From Brevibacterium sp. CCUG 69071 (GTDB lineage: Bacteria > Actinomycetota > Actinomycetes > Actinomycetales > Brevibacteriaceae): a stretch of 64,000 bases of DNA. The first letter of the stretch is position 1, and every line of letters starts with the position of its first letter. The stretch covers positions 744,001 to 808,000 of the forward strand of contig NZ_PGFV01000002.1 in NCBI RefSeq assembly GCF_021023135.1, written 5' to 3'. Below are positions 1 to 9,120 of this stretch, piece after piece. The notes under the pieces are model-generated. The model was not told where the DNA came from. It was given only the letters and a program-made list of their open reading frames with translations, and did no database searches. The translations under genes were made by a program, and so were the position numbers.

Positions 1-1
1 A

Positions 2-811
2 GCGGTTGCCGAGCGCCGGATCATCGGCGCCGAACGGCGGGGGAAGTTCATGTGGCTGAGCCTAGGGGAGGGGCCTGCGCTTGAGTCGTCAACGTCGGTT
101 GCTCCGGACTCCCCGCCCGAGTTCAGCCTGCTCGTCCACCTCGGCATGAGCGGACAGCTGCGCATCCACTCGGCCGCCGACCCGGTCCACAAGCACACCC
201 GCGCGATCCTGCGGCTGGGTGCCGGTGGCGGAGCTGGATCAAGCACCGTTGACGGTGACGGGCAGCCGCGCGAACTGCGGTTCGTCGATCAGCGGATCTT
301 CGGTCACCTCGGCGTCCAACCTCTTGTGCACGGCTACGGCCGGCTCGTGCCCGCCTCGGCGATCCACATCGCTGCCGATCCGCTCGAGGATGCCTTCGAC
401 CTCGACCTGGTGGTGGGGGAGCTGGGGAAGAAGCGCACGGCGATCAAGGCCGCGCTGCTCGATCAGACCCTGGTCAGCGGAATCGGCAACATCTACGCCG
501 ATGAGGCTCTGTTCCGGGCCGGCATCCACCCGCTGGCCATTCCTGCCCGGACCCGCAGATCGCGTCTGGTGGCCGTGCTCGAATCCGCGGCACAAGTGAT
601 GAGCGATGCCCTGGCCGTGGGCGGAACGAGCTTCGATGCGCTCTATGTCAACGTCAACGGGGAATCCGGCTACTTCGACCGGGCGCTGCTCGTCTACGGT
701 CGCGGGGGACAGGAATGTGTGCGTTGCGGGACGGCGATTGCGAAGATGACGATCGGCGGCCGCGGCAGCCACTTCTGCCCGCAGTGTCAGAAGCCTCCCC
801 GGTATCGGTGA
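2..811 (+). CDS. mutM: Formamidopyrimidine-DNA glycosylase (5' truncated by window edge)
   Basis: This is the C-terminal part of Fpg/MutM, the base-excision-repair enzyme that removes oxidised purines such as 8-oxoguanine and nicks the abasic site. The reading frame is open from the window edge, so the N-terminal catalytic Pro lies outside. Visible are the GAERRGKF strand, RFVDQRIFG, the helix-two-turn-helix segment around LVSGIGNIYADEALF, and a C-terminal zinc finger with CVRC and CPQC pairs. Two low-complexity insertions (about residues 20-40 and 75-85 of the visible part) are not typical of the family. In actinobacteria mutM commonly lies between rnc and smc, which fits smc downstream. The family assignment is firm; the start cannot be seen. 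Confidence 0.96.
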   Translation, partial: AVAERRIIGAERRGKFMWLSLGEGPALESSTSVAPDSPPEFSLLVHLGMSGQLRIHSAADPVHKHTRAILRLGAGGGAGSSTVDGDGQPRELRFVDQRIFGHLGVQPLVHGYGRLVPASAIHIAADPLEDAFDLDLVVGELGKKRTAIKAALLDQTLVSGIGNIYADEALFRAGIHPLAIPARTRRSRLVAVLESAAQVMSDALAVGGTSFDALYVNVNGESGYFDRALLVYGRGGQECVRCGTAIAKMTIGGRGSHFCPQCQKPPRYR

Positions 812-880
812 AATTACGCTGTCGCTGACACCGACCTCCGTCGGCGACGGCGATGAGGTGTGGTCGGCACGGGCGCGAGT

Positions 881-1866
881 TCAACTGCGCCAAAGGTCGA
901 GCGACGCCCAGTCGAGGGGCGCACCCATAGACTCGACCCTCAGGGCCTGCGATGCTGGGAATTCTCGCAAGAGCGCAGCCAGTTGCTGCGACCAGTCGGT
1001 ACCCGGGTCAATGGACGGCAGGAGATACGCGATGACGGCGAGGGCCTTGTCGGTGCCGAAGCCTCCTTTCGCCGCTGGTTCTTCGCGCAGGTGGTCAAGG
1101 ACTGAGATCTGTCCTGCCTTCGGTCGGGCCGGTGCGTACTGGAGCTTCCTATTGAACAGTCGAGCGTGATGGGCCGCGACGTTGCGTACGTAGTTCAGGC
1201 TGGCCAGCCAACTGGTCATGATCCTCTTAGTTGGGACTCCGAACGCCAGGGCGATCTCCTCAGCGTCCTGCTGGTTCATGCCCCGATAGAGGACGGACAG
1301 ATGGCCCAGCTCAAGAATCTCGGTCAGAGCCCAAACCGGCATCCGGTCGTCGTAGTCTGGCGGAAGTGCTCGACGAATTGCTCATCAGAGTTCCTCTTTC
1401 TCTCCTTGACACGTCGGAGCCACTGCACGTGCCTGCTTGGTGCGGGATCCCGGGCGTCGATGTTCTCAGCGATGAAGCTCTCGGTGAAGCTCGCCGAGTC
1501 CTCGTAGGCGAAGGGTGACCTTCTGCCGAGTACATAGCCGATTCGCATTCGGACTGCGACCTCGATGCGCTCGACGCCGTCCATGACCAGCATGCGCAGC
1601 CGCCGGTCGAAGTCGATGATGTCATCGGCGTGCTGCAGCGTCGTGCCCTGTCTGTAACTGCTGAGCACGCGAATCCCTGCGCGGTTTTCGTCGTCGACGT
1701 ACGGCTCGGACTCACGGAATGGGTAGAGGTAGCCGGTGAGGCGGTAATAGCCAACCGCCTGCAGCATCGTCACGGCTCGGCCGCGATCTTCGATCTCAAC
1801 TCCGTGTCTCGCCAGACGATCGATCTGCTCGTCGACGGACAGCCACGGTTTCGCGTACTCCGCCAT
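881..1866 (-). pseudogene. Abi_2 family HEPN abortive-infection protein, frameshifted
   Basis: Two overlapping minus-strand frames together give one Abi_2 (AbiD/AbiF-type) protein of about 328 residues. The first frame (start 1866) carries the N-terminal half with LQAVGYYRLTGYLYPF and the FDRRLR...ERIEVAVR helices. It runs into a stop at 1324-1326. The second frame (from about 1354) carries MPVWALTEILELGHLS and the HEPN active-site motif in NYVRNVAAHHARLFNR (R-x4-H). Restoring one base near 1354-1356 would rejoin them as ...FRQTYDDRMPVWALTE, which is what the family shows at this point. The gene is therefore either a recent pseudogene or affected by a sequencing error; an internal ATG at 1342 could also start the C-terminal half. 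The family normally acts as an RNase-like toxin in phage defence. The RBS GGGGAGG precedes 1866. Confidence 0.86.
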
Positions 1867-1885
1867 GGTCCTCCCCGGAAAGAAA

Positions 1886-1922
1886 ATCAGCCCGCGCCTT
1901 ACGGCAACGGGCTGATCATGAT
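1886..1922 (-). ncRNA. Candidate Abi-associated structured leader RNA / attenuator hairpin
   Basis: On the minus strand, AUCAGCCCG (1916-1908) pairs perfectly with CGGGCUGAU (1894-1886). Inside it GCC and GGC close a GUAA tetraloop, with only a U-rich bulge between the helices, and UUUUCUUU follows. An extended -10 element lies just upstream, so a transcript of roughly 40 nt ending in this hairpin is plausible, with the abi ATG only 20 nt further on. Abi_2/AbiF genes have been reported next to structured RNAs that neutralise the toxin; that this is such an RNA is inference. The simpler reading is an intrinsic terminator for the upstream PH-like gene, whose stop lies 46 nt before it. Confidence 0.5.
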
Positions 1923-1928
1923 GCTACG

Positions 1929-1937
1929 AGTATATCA
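1929..1937 (-). promoter_or_regulatory. Extended -10 promoter before the Abi hairpin
   Basis: The minus strand reads TGATATACT, that is TG-N-TATACT, an extended -10 element. It would start transcription around 1922, immediately before the hairpin and the abi gene. No clear -35 hexamer is present. Confidence 0.5.
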
Positions 1938-1961
1938 CTGCCTGCAGACAGCAGAGCCGCC

Positions 1962-2447
1962 CTACCGCCGATACCCCGCTGCGCGGGCCAGGAAGGCCTT
2001 GTGTCCCTCGATGAGCGCATGCTGGGCCTCTCGATGGTCGGGCGTGGTGAGGAGGTTCGCCGGTGAGGTGGGTGAGAGCCACAGGGCGTCGATCTCCACG
2101 TGCTGCCCGTTCCGCAGCCGTGCGACCGCGGCCAGACGAGGGCGTGCCCCGCGCGGTGGGATGAGGATCCTGTCGACGTGCTGCCATTCGATCGAGCGCG
2201 GGCGTCCGATGGAGCCGCACCAGATAAAACGCTCCGGAGTGATCTCCAGTCGGGACCGTGACCCCAGGTGGTAGTTGACCCAGGCGCCGATGAACAGCAG
2301 GACGGGTCCGAAGAGGAAGATGAGCAGCATGGGATCGGCGAATATCGCCAGGATGACGAGGACGATGATCGCGAGCACGCCCATGCACGCGAGCATCCAG
2401 GCGACGAACGTCGAGATGTTTCCGTCACGCCTGATGATCGTGTTCAT
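1962..2447 (-). CDS. PH-like (bPH) membrane protein, hypothetical
   Basis: This is a 161-residue protein with two hydrophobic segments close together near the N-terminus (about residues 12-34 and 38-60). A soluble part follows containing RSRLEITPERFIWCG and RSIEWQHVDRILI, which resembles the small actinobacterial membrane proteins with a bacterial PH-like fold. No enzymatic motif is seen. It lies downstream of the BCCT gene in the same direction but is separated from it by a hairpin, so it may have its own promoter. The RBS GAAGG precedes the ATG at 2447. The family resemblance is moderate and the function is unknown. Confidence 0.75.
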   Translation of the reverse strand: MNTIIRRDGNISTFVAWMLACMGVLAIIVLVILAIFADPMLLIFLFGPVLLFIGAWVNYHLGSRSRLEITPERFIWCGSIGRPRSIEWQHVDRILIPPRGARPRLAAVARLRNGQHVEIDALWLSPTSPANLLTTPDHREAQHALIEGHKAFLARAAGYRR

Positions 2448-2510
2448 GCCTTCGACTGCTCCTCGCGGGTTCGACGTTCTTCGGTATTGAGCGTAGCGGA
2501 TACGACCGCG

Positions 2511-2539
2511 GCCCTGCCCCCACCGAAGGGGAGCAGGGC
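2511..2539 (-). terminator. GC-rich hairpin after the BCCT gene
   Basis: GCCCTGC plus CCCC (2511-2521) pairs with GGGG plus GCAGGGC (2528-2539), with one bulged A and a six-base loop. It sits 25 bp after the BCCT stop. There is no T-run, so it would be a hairpin-only terminator of the kind common in high-GC actinobacteria. Confidence 0.6.
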
Positions 2540-2563
2540 AGCGCGTGCCTGTGACCTGGCGAA

Positions 2564-4432
2564 TCAGGCCTTATCGGTCGACGTCAAGCCCTCGGACTCA
2601 GAGGCATCGGCCGGCGAAGCGGCACCGGCCGACGAAGCGTCGTCGCCCTTGCCCCCGGTCGGCGCCGCGGACACAGTTTCGTCCTCCTCCTCGACCGGAA
2701 GCTCGGAGGTCTCGAGGCTGAAGACCGAACCGTCGTACTCATCGACGGCGGTGGCCACCGACTGCTCGAGCACATGGCTGGCCAGCTGTCCCTGGATGAT
2801 CAGCGGATCCTTGGACAGGTCCTTCCACAGCGCCACACAGAGCAGAAGCATGACGATGACGAACGGCAGCGCGGAGACGATCGTGATGTTCTTCAGCCCA
2901 TCGAGCGCCTCGGCGGGATCCGATCCTCCTGCCAGGAGCATCACGGCGGCAACGGCACCGGTGGCCGTACCCCAGAAGATCACGAGCGCACGGCCGGGTT
3001 CGAGCATGCCGTTGGCGGAGAGCGTGCCCATGACGATCGAGGCCGAGTCCGCACCGGTGACGAAGAAGATCGCGATGAGGATGACTGTGACGATCATGAG
3101 GATGATCGCAATGAGGTTCGGCAGGGGCAGAGCCGCCAGCAGGTCGAAGAGGATCGTGTCCATGTTGATGTCCGGCTCACCGTCGACGACCGAGGCGAGG
3201 GCCTTGACGGTGCCTTCACCGCGCTCGGCGCGTTCCTGGATGCCGATGGCGCCGCCGCCGAAGACCGCGAACCAGATGGTCGAGACCACGGAGGGGACGA
3301 TGAGCACGCCAGTGACGAACTGGCGAACGGTGCGACCACGGGAGATGCGGGCGATGAAGAGACCGACGAACGGCGACCATGAGACCCACCAGGCCCAGTA
3401 GAAGACCGTCCACGAGGACAGCCATTCGTTGACGCCCTGACCATCGGCCGCGGTCCGCGAGGCCAGCTGCGGCAGATCCTGGATGAAGGCACCCACCGAG
3501 GAGGGAATGACGTTGAGGATGAACAGCGTCGGTCCGCCGATGAAGACGATGAGGGCGACGATGACGGCAAGGACCATGTTGATGTTCGAGAGCCACTGGA
3601 TGCCCTTCTCGACACCGGAGACCGCCGAAGCGACGAAGGCTGCGGTGAGGATCGCGATGATGATCACGAGCACCGGCGAGGTGACCTCGGACATGATGCC
3701 CGCCGATTCGATGCCGCCGCCGATCTGAATCGCTCCGAGACCCAGGGAGCAGGCCGAGCCGAAGAGAGTCGCGAGGATCGCGAGGATGTTGATGACCTTG
3801 CCGCCGATGCCGTTGACAGCGCGTTCGCCGAACAGCGAGGTGAACATCGACGAGAAGAGCTGCGAACGACCGAGGCGGAACGATCCGTAGGCCACGCCGA
3901 GCCCGACGATGGCGTACATGGCCCACGGGTAGAGGGTCCAGTGGAAGAGCGTCGTGCCCATCGAGGTGCCCATCGCCTCGGCGGTGGAGCCGTCGACGGT
4001 GTTCGGGGGAGGCGACATGTAGAAGAAGAGGGGTTCGCCGACCGCTGAGAACACGAGCCCGATGCCCATGCCGGTAGCGAACATCATGGCGATCCACGAG
4101 GAGGTCTTGAACTCCGGCTTCTCATCGTCGCGGCCCAGCGGGATCCGACCGAAGCGGCTGACGGCGATGACGATGACGAAGATCGTGAAGATGGTGGCGG
4201 CGATGACGAAGAGCCAGCCGAAGTTGTTCATGACGCCGGTCAGCAGAGTGCCGGCGACGGCACCGAGGCTGTCGGGGGAGACGAAGCCCCAGACGACGAA
4301 GGCGACGGCGAGGATGCCGGCGGAGAAGAACACGACCCTGTCGAGTCCCTCGCGTTTGAACGGCCGCAGGGCGGTGGTCGGATTCTTCAGGAGCTCGATG
4401 AGCTCCTGAGTCTTACTGTGTTCACTGCTCAT
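2564..4432 (-). CDS. BCCT family betaine/choline/carnitine transporter
   Basis: This 622-residue inner-membrane transporter of the BCCT family takes up quaternary ammonium osmolytes such as glycine betaine, usually with Na+. About twelve hydrophobic segments are visible. Diagnostic blocks are FATGMGIGLVFSAVGEPLFFY and the aromatic-rich stretch WTVFYWAWWVSWSPFVGLF followed by ARISRGRT, which builds the substrate-binding Trp cage. A charged N-terminal segment (MSSEHSKTQELIELLKN) and a long acidic C-terminal tail of about 70 residues flank the core. In BetP such tails sense osmotic stress; whether that holds here is inference. The substrate cannot be told from sequence alone. The gene appears monocistronic. 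Confidence 0.93.
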   Translation of the reverse strand: MSSEHSKTQELIELLKNPTTALRPFKREGLDRVVFFSAGILAVAFVVWGFVSPDSLGAVAGTLLTGVMNNFGWLFVIAATIFTIFVIVIAVSRFGRIPLGRDDEKPEFKTSSWIAMMFATGMGIGLVFSAVGEPLFFYMSPPPNTVDGSTAEAMGTSMGTTLFHWTLYPWAMYAIVGLGVAYGSFRLGRSQLFSSMFTSLFGERAVNGIGGKVINILAILATLFGSACSLGLGAIQIGGGIESAGIMSEVTSPVLVIIIAILTAAFVASAVSGVEKGIQWLSNINMVLAVIVALIVFIGGPTLFILNVIPSSVGAFIQDLPQLASRTAADGQGVNEWLSSWTVFYWAWWVSWSPFVGLFIARISRGRTVRQFVTGVLIVPSVVSTIWFAVFGGGAIGIQERAERGEGTVKALASVVDGEPDINMDTILFDLLAALPLPNLIAIILMIVTVILIAIFFVTGADSASIVMGTLSANGMLEPGRALVIFWGTATGAVAAVMLLAGGSDPAEALDGLKNITIVSALPFVIVMLLLCVALWKDLSKDPLIIQGQLASHVLEQSVATAVDEYDGSVFSLETSELPVEEEDETVSAAPTGGKGDDASSAGAASPADASESEGLTSTDKA

Positions 4433-4572
4433 GTGGACGATGGTCGAATCGGTCGGCTCCCTGATCTCCAGGGGTGATCCGGCTCGACTCTCCTTCCTTG
4501 CTGTTCGACGACATCTGACGTAGGCACAGACTTCAGAATTGAGAATCCTCGGTACGTGCCCATTGAACGGCG

Positions 4573-4601
4573 ATGGCTCCGTCGGACGACGACGGAGCCA
4601 T
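4573..4601 (-). terminator. Perfect 12-bp hairpin after tRNA-Asn
   Basis: ATGGCTCCGTCG (4573-4584) and CGACGGAGCCAT (4590-4601) are perfect inverted repeats around a five-base loop, beginning 8 bp beyond the 3' end of the tRNA. No U-tract follows. It probably ends tRNA transcription. Confidence 0.65.
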
Positions 4602-4609
4602 ATGGTGAG

Positions 4610-4682
4610 CTCCCCCGGCTGGGCTCGAACCAGCGACCCTTCGATTAACAGTCGAATGCTCTGCCAACTGAGCTACGGAGGA
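4610..4682 (-). tRNA. tRNA-Asn (anticodon GUU)
   Basis: The minus strand folds into a standard 73-nt cloverleaf. The acceptor stem is TCCTCCG paired with CGGGGGA (one G-U pair) with discriminator G. The D arm contains GTAGCTCAGTTGGCAGAGC, the anticodon loop is CTGTTAA with anticodon GTT, and the T loop is TTCGAGC. CCA is not encoded. Confidence 0.97.
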
Positions 4683-4711
4683 ACGGCGCAGGTGCCTGCG
4701 CACAAGGAGAC

Positions 4712-4717
4712 ATCTTA
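4712..4717 (-). promoter_or_regulatory. -10 box for tRNA-Asn
   Basis: TAAGAT on the minus strand would start transcription about 23 nt before the mature tRNA 5' end. The -35 region is not obvious. Confidence 0.4.
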
Positions 4718-4800
4718 GCAAAGAATCAGGAAATTGCAGGTTGAGTGCCAGAATCGGCCCCTCGGCAGGGCGGAAACGCCTGATCTGAGGCCGTGGCGGA

Positions 4801-4806
4801 TATGCT
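4801..4806 (+). promoter_or_regulatory. -10 box for smc, near-leaderless
   Basis: TATGCT lies 10 bp before the smc ATG at 4817, so the transcript would begin only 3-4 nt ahead of the start codon. This argues for that ATG rather than the in-frame GTG at 4793, which would precede the transcription start. Confidence 0.45.
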
Positions 4807-4816
4807 GAGTGACACC

Positions 4817-7800
4817 ATGCATCTCAAGAGCCTGACCCTGCGCGGATTCAAATCCTTTGCCTCGGCGACGACACTCAAGTTCGAGCCGGGCATCACCTGC
4901 GTCGTCGGTCCCAACGGCTCCGGGAAGTCCAATGTCGTCGACGCCCTGTCCTGGGTGATGGGCGAGCAGGGGGCGAAGAATCTGCGCGGCGGGAAGATGG
5001 ATGACGTCATCTTCGCCGGCACCTCGAAACGACAGGCCCTCGGCCGCGCCGAGGTGACCCTGACCATCGACAACTCCGACGGAGCCATCCCCGTCGACTA
5101 CACCGAGGTGACGATCTCGCGGACCCTGTTTCGCACCGGCGGCAGCGAATACGCCGTCAACGGGGCACCAGCCCGGCTGCTCGACATCCAGGAGCTGCTC
5201 AACGACTCCGGTCTCGGCAAGGAAATGCACGTCATCGTCGGGCAGGGCCGGCTCGACGCCATCCTCCACGCGGACCCCGTCGAACGCCGCAGCTTCATCG
5301 AAGAAGCCGCCGGCGTGCTCAAGCACCGCCGCCGCAAGGACAAGGCCGTGCGCAAGCTCACCGGCCTGCAGACGAACCTCGACCGCCTGGCCGACCTGCG
5401 CACCGAACTCAACCGCCAGCTCGGCCCGCTCGGTCGGCAGGCCGAGGCCGCCGCGAAGGCCGCGACCGTGCAGGCGACCCTGCGCGATGCCACGGCCAGA
5501 CTGCTCGCCGACGACGCGGTGCGTCTGCAGTCCTCCCTGTCCTCGGCCGCAGACGGGGAGAGCCACACGGATCGCATCGCCGATCTCGAACACCGCAGCC
5601 GAGGCAGCGAAGCACGCCTGTCCGAGATCGAGACGCGCCTCGGCGGCCTCGATGCCGAACTGGAGACCCAGCGCAGCGCGGAATCACGGACCCAGACGCA
5701 GATCGTGCGGGCCCGCGGACTGGCCCAGCGCGCCGAAGACAAGCGTTCCCACCTGCTCTCGGAGGTCACGAGCCTGGGGCGGCGGGAATCGAAGTCGCCC
5801 GATGAGCTGCGTGCCCAAGCTGGCCATTTCAAGGAGGAGCTCAGCGGCGCCGAGGCCGCCGTCGCGGAGTCGACGGCGACCCTGGAGGCCAGCCAGGCCC
5901 GCAAGGAGAAGCTGAGCGAGGAGCTGCGCCGGGCCGAACAGGAGGTCAAGGCCGCCCAGGTCGCCATCACCGAGGCCGTGAAGAACCGCTCGGCACTGCA
6001 GTCGAAGCAGCACCAGGCCGCCGAACGCATCGCTGACCTCGGCACCCGCATCGAAGCCAACCGGGCCGAGATCGAGACCATCGAGAAGCGCCTGGCCGAA
6101 TCGACCACTGAACTCGAGACCGCCGAATCCTCCGTCGAGGACGTCGAAGCCGGGGAGAGCGAACTCGACACCGCCTACGAGAGCGCCAGAGCCGCCCAGG
6201 AGAAGCTAGAGACCGAACTCGAGACCCTGCAGGCCGAGAAGGCGCGAACTTCCTCGGAGCTGGCATCCGCGCAGGCCAGGGCCGAGGCCTTGGACCTGGG
6301 CACTGCTCTCGAGGCCGACCTCGAAGCGATCGTCGAGGCGGACCTGCCGGGAGTCGGAACCGCGGTGACCGAGAGGCTGAGTGTCGCCAACGGCTACGAG
6401 ATGGCGGCGGCCGCTGCCCTGTCGAGCACGGTCTCCGGAGTCATCGTCGACTCCGGTGATGTCGCGCTCTCGGTGCTCGACCACCTCGGCGAGGACACGA
6501 ATGTGTCCCTGACCATCCCCGCCGAGACGAAGGAACCGACCACCCCGGCGGGGGCGGGCAAAGGCGGCGCTGCCACCCGGGAGCTGCCCGACATCGCCGG
6601 CCTCGAGTCGGGGGACCTGCGCTGGCTGGCCGACCTCGTCTCCAGCGACACCCCGGCACTCGAGGACCTCGTGACCGCCAGCCTCGACACGGTCGTGTGC
6701 ACGCAGGACGCGGCGACCGGACTCGCCGTCATCGCCGCACGCCCGGATCTCACGGCCGTGACCATCCACGGGGAGGTGCTCACAGCGACGCGGATCAGCC
6801 GGGCCCGCACCGCCTCGGGCACCCGTCTGGCCTCTCAGACCGCGCTTGAGGACACGCGAACCCAGATCGCCGAACTCGAAACCGCTGCGGCCGGATTCGA
6901 CGCCGAGATCGCCCGGGTCGAGCCGGCGCTGACCGAAGCGAAGACCGCCAGCGCGCAGGCCCTGGAATCGCTGCACTCCTCGGATGCCGCGATCATGGCC
7001 GCCGCCGAGGAGGTCTCCCGGATCACCGGCGAGATCAGCGTGGCGCAGACGCGGCTGCAGCGCGCCCGGGACAATGCCGCCGAACTCGACTCCCGACTCG
7101 AAGCCGCCCGACGCGAGTCAGCGGCCGCCGAGTCAGCACTGGCCGGGGCCGCCGACGTCGATGAAGTCGTCGACACCTCCACCCGCGACGAACTCAGCAG
7201 ACAGGTCTCCCAATCCTCCGAGGACCTCATCGAGGCCCGCATCAACCACAAGTCGGCCACCGATCGCGCCCGCTTCCTCAGCGACCGCGTCGACTCCCTG
7301 CTCCGTGCCGCCGCTGCCGAGGAGACCGCGCGGGAGCAGACGCAGCGGACGATCGCGAAGAAGAAGCGCGCGGCCGCCTCGGCGACACTGATCGCCGAAA
7401 CCGCCCAGGAAGCCGCGGAGCTCGCCGGGGCCACGGTCACCGAACTCGGTGAGGCCATCCAGGTCCTCGTCGACGAACGCGGCGGGCTGCGGGAGGAGAA
7501 GAACCGCCTCGGCGAGGAGGTGGGAACCGCGCGCACGGAACTGCAGCGACTCAAGGACGCCGCCGCCGAGGCGGAGCTGGCCAAGGAGCGCTTCCGGCTC
7601 AAGCTCGAGGAGATCGAGCATCGAGCCCAGGAGGAGACCGGGCTCGGACTCGAACGCCTCATCGACCAGTACGGTCCGCACATGCCGGTGCCCGCCTTCA
7701 CCGAGGACGAGGAGGAGCGGCCCTACGTCCGCGCCGAGGTGGAGAAGCGGCACAAGCAGGCCGCGGCCGCGCTGGGGCGCATCGGCACGGTCAACCCGCT

Positions 7801-8374
7801 CGCCCTCGAGGAGTACGAGGCGCTCAAGGAGCGGCACCAGTTCCTCGAGAAGCAGATCGCCGACATCGAGGACTCCCGAAGGGACCTGATGAAACTCGTC
7901 GAGGAGGTCGACCGGCACGTCGAACGCGTCTTCGCCGAGGCCTATGCGGACACCGCACGTGAGTTCGAGGACATCTTCTCCCGCCTCTTCCCCGGCGGCG
8001 AGGGCTCGCTGAGCCTGACCGACCCTGATGACATGCTCACCACCGGCGTCGACGTGCATGCCCGGCCCGCGGGCAAGAAGGTCAAACGACTGTCCCTGCT
8101 CTCCGGCGGAGAACGCTCCCTGGTGGCCGTGGCGATGCTCGTCGCGATCTTCAAGGCCCGGCCCAGCCCGTTCTACGTCATGGACGAGGTCGAGGCCGCC
8201 CTCGACGACCTCAACCTGTCCCGCCTGCTCACGGTCTTCCAGGAGCTGCAGGACTCCTCCCAGCTCATCGTCATCACCCACCAGAAGCGGACGATGGAGA
8301 TCGCCGACGCACTCTACGGGGTGACGATGCACGGTGACGGAGTGTCGAAGGTGATTTCTCAGCGCATCCCGTGA
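4817..8374 (+). CDS. smc: Chromosome segregation protein SMC
   Basis: This 1185-residue SMC ATPase organises and segregates the chromosome as a dimer with ScpA and ScpB. The N-terminal head has Walker A GPNGSGKS at residues 31-38. Long coiled coils run from about 160 to 500 and from about 680 to 1010, flanking a hinge that contains GVGTAVTERLSVANGYEMAAA. The C-terminal head has the ABC signature LSLLSGGERSL and Walker B FYVMDEVEAALDD. The hinge is followed by a Gly/Ala-rich loop near residue 585. The ATG at 4817 gives the canonical MHLKSLTLRGFKSF start. The gene lies between the tRNA and a small membrane-protein gene, with ftsY further downstream, a usual actinobacterial order. Confidence 0.97.
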   Translation: MHLKSLTLRGFKSFASATTLKFEPGITCVVGPNGSGKSNVVDALSWVMGEQGAKNLRGGKMDDVIFAGTSKRQALGRAEVTLTIDNSDGAIPVDYTEVTISRTLFRTGGSEYAVNGAPARLLDIQELLNDSGLGKEMHVIVGQGRLDAILHADPVERRSFIEEAAGVLKHRRRKDKAVRKLTGLQTNLDRLADLRTELNRQLGPLGRQAEAAAKAATVQATLRDATARLLADDAVRLQSSLSSAADGESHTDRIADLEHRSRGSEARLSEIETRLGGLDAELETQRSAESRTQTQIVRARGLAQRAEDKRSHLLSEVTSLGRRESKSPDELRAQAGHFKEELSGAEAAVAESTATLEASQARKEKLSEELRRAEQEVKAAQVAITEAVKNRSALQSKQHQAAERIADLGTRIEANRAEIETIEKRLAESTTELETAESSVEDVEAGESELDTAYESARAAQEKLETELETLQAEKARTSSELASAQARAEALDLGTALEADLEAIVEADLPGVGTAVTERLSVANGYEMAAAAALSSTVSGVIVDSGDVALSVLDHLGEDTNVSLTIPAETKEPTTPAGAGKGGAATRELPDIAGLESGDLRWLADLVSSDTPALEDLVTASLDTVVCTQDAATGLAVIAARPDLTAVTIHGEVLTATRISRARTASGTRLASQTALEDTRTQIAELETAAAGFDAEIARVEPALTEAKTASAQALESLHSSDAAIMAAAEEVSRITGEISVAQTRLQRARDNAAELDSRLEAARRESAAAESALAGAADVDEVVDTSTRDELSRQVSQSSEDLIEARINHKSATDRARFLSDRVDSLLRAAAAEETAREQTQRTIAKKKRAAASATLIAETAQEAAELAGATVTELGEAIQVLVDERGGLREEKNRLGEEVGTARTELQRLKDAAAEAELAKERFRLKLEEIEHRAQEETGLGLERLIDQYGPHMPVPAFTEDEEERPYVRAEVEKRHKQAAAALGRIGTVNPLALEEYEALKERHQFLEKQIADIEDSRRDLMKLVEEVDRHVERVFAEAYADTAREFEDIFSRLFPGGEGSLSLTDPDDMLTTGVDVHARPAGKKVKRLSLLSGGERSLVAVAMLVAIFKARPSPFYVMDEVEAALDDLNLSRLLTVFQELQDSSQLIVITHQKRTMEIADALYGVTMHGDGVSKVISQRIP

Positions 8375-8479
8375 GGTGGGGCCGCCTCGGCGAGATTTCC
8401 CGGCGACGCCCAGGGGAGTCCCAGGGAATTCTGAAACTGCCATGCGGACCCGGAACACACATGTCGTCGACGGTGACTA

Positions 8480-8485
8480 TAGACT
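8480..8485 (+). promoter_or_regulatory. -10 box TAGACT upstream of the small membrane protein
   Basis: The hexamer TAGACT lies in the gap after smc and is one of at least eight copies of this hexamer found just upstream of genes in the window. Confidence 0.4.
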
Positions 8486-8569
8486 TGGGGCGAAAGAAGT
8501 GTTGTCGACAAGTGTGAGGAGCGGGACGTCCATGACCGAGGCTGCTGAACCACGAGGTGGCTTGCGGGC

Positions 8570-8971
8570 GTGAATGCAGTACTCGTCGTCATCGTCGGAC
8601 TCGCCATCTCCTTCGCGCTCGCCCTCGTCGTCGTCCTCCTCGTCGCCCTGCCCGGGCTGCGGGCCGAAGGCCGTCTGAAGTACTCCTCCGATGTGCAGCG
8701 GTTCCGCCTGCCCGGGGAGTGGACCGGATACGACGACGAGGTCTACGAATTCTTCGGCCACGACGACGGCACCTCCCACCTGGCCACGCGGGAACAGGCG
8801 GCCGTCACCGTGATCCGCGATCATTCCTATGTGCTCCGACCCCAACCTCGGCGCCACGCCGCGCCTTCGCTGATGACCGTGCGACCGCGCACCCGTCACT
8901 GGAAGATCCCAGAGTCGGGCACGGGGTGGAGGACCACCGCGGGCCTGCTCTTCGGCAGCCGAGGTTCGTGA
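8570..8971 (+). CDS. Small single-pass membrane protein, hypothetical
   Basis: This 133-residue protein starts with GTG. Residues 1-28 form one strongly hydrophobic helix, and the rest is soluble, with RFRLPGEWTGYDDEVYEFFG and a basic C-terminal half. I do not recognise a family. Position between smc and ftsY, codon use like its neighbours and a putative -10 box upstream support a real gene. The C-terminal third (from about residue 90) is compositionally odd, with many Arg and Pro. Confidence 0.6.
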   Translation: MNAVLVVIVGLAISFALALVVVLLVALPGLRAEGRLKYSSDVQRFRLPGEWTGYDDEVYEFFGHDDGTSHLATREQAAVTVIRDHSYVLRPQPRRHAAPSLMTVRPRTRHWKIPESGTGWRTTAGLLFGSRGS

Positions 8972-9120
8972 GCTCAGACAACATTCGCCCCGACACGTGT
9001 GGGGCGCACCGGCGAGGGCCCGACCGCTGAGGCGGATTCGGCGGGCCCACCGCCACCCGGGGCCGACGCGCATTACGTTGCGCGAGCGACCCACAGGAAC
9101 TCAAAGGAGGACGCAGTCCA

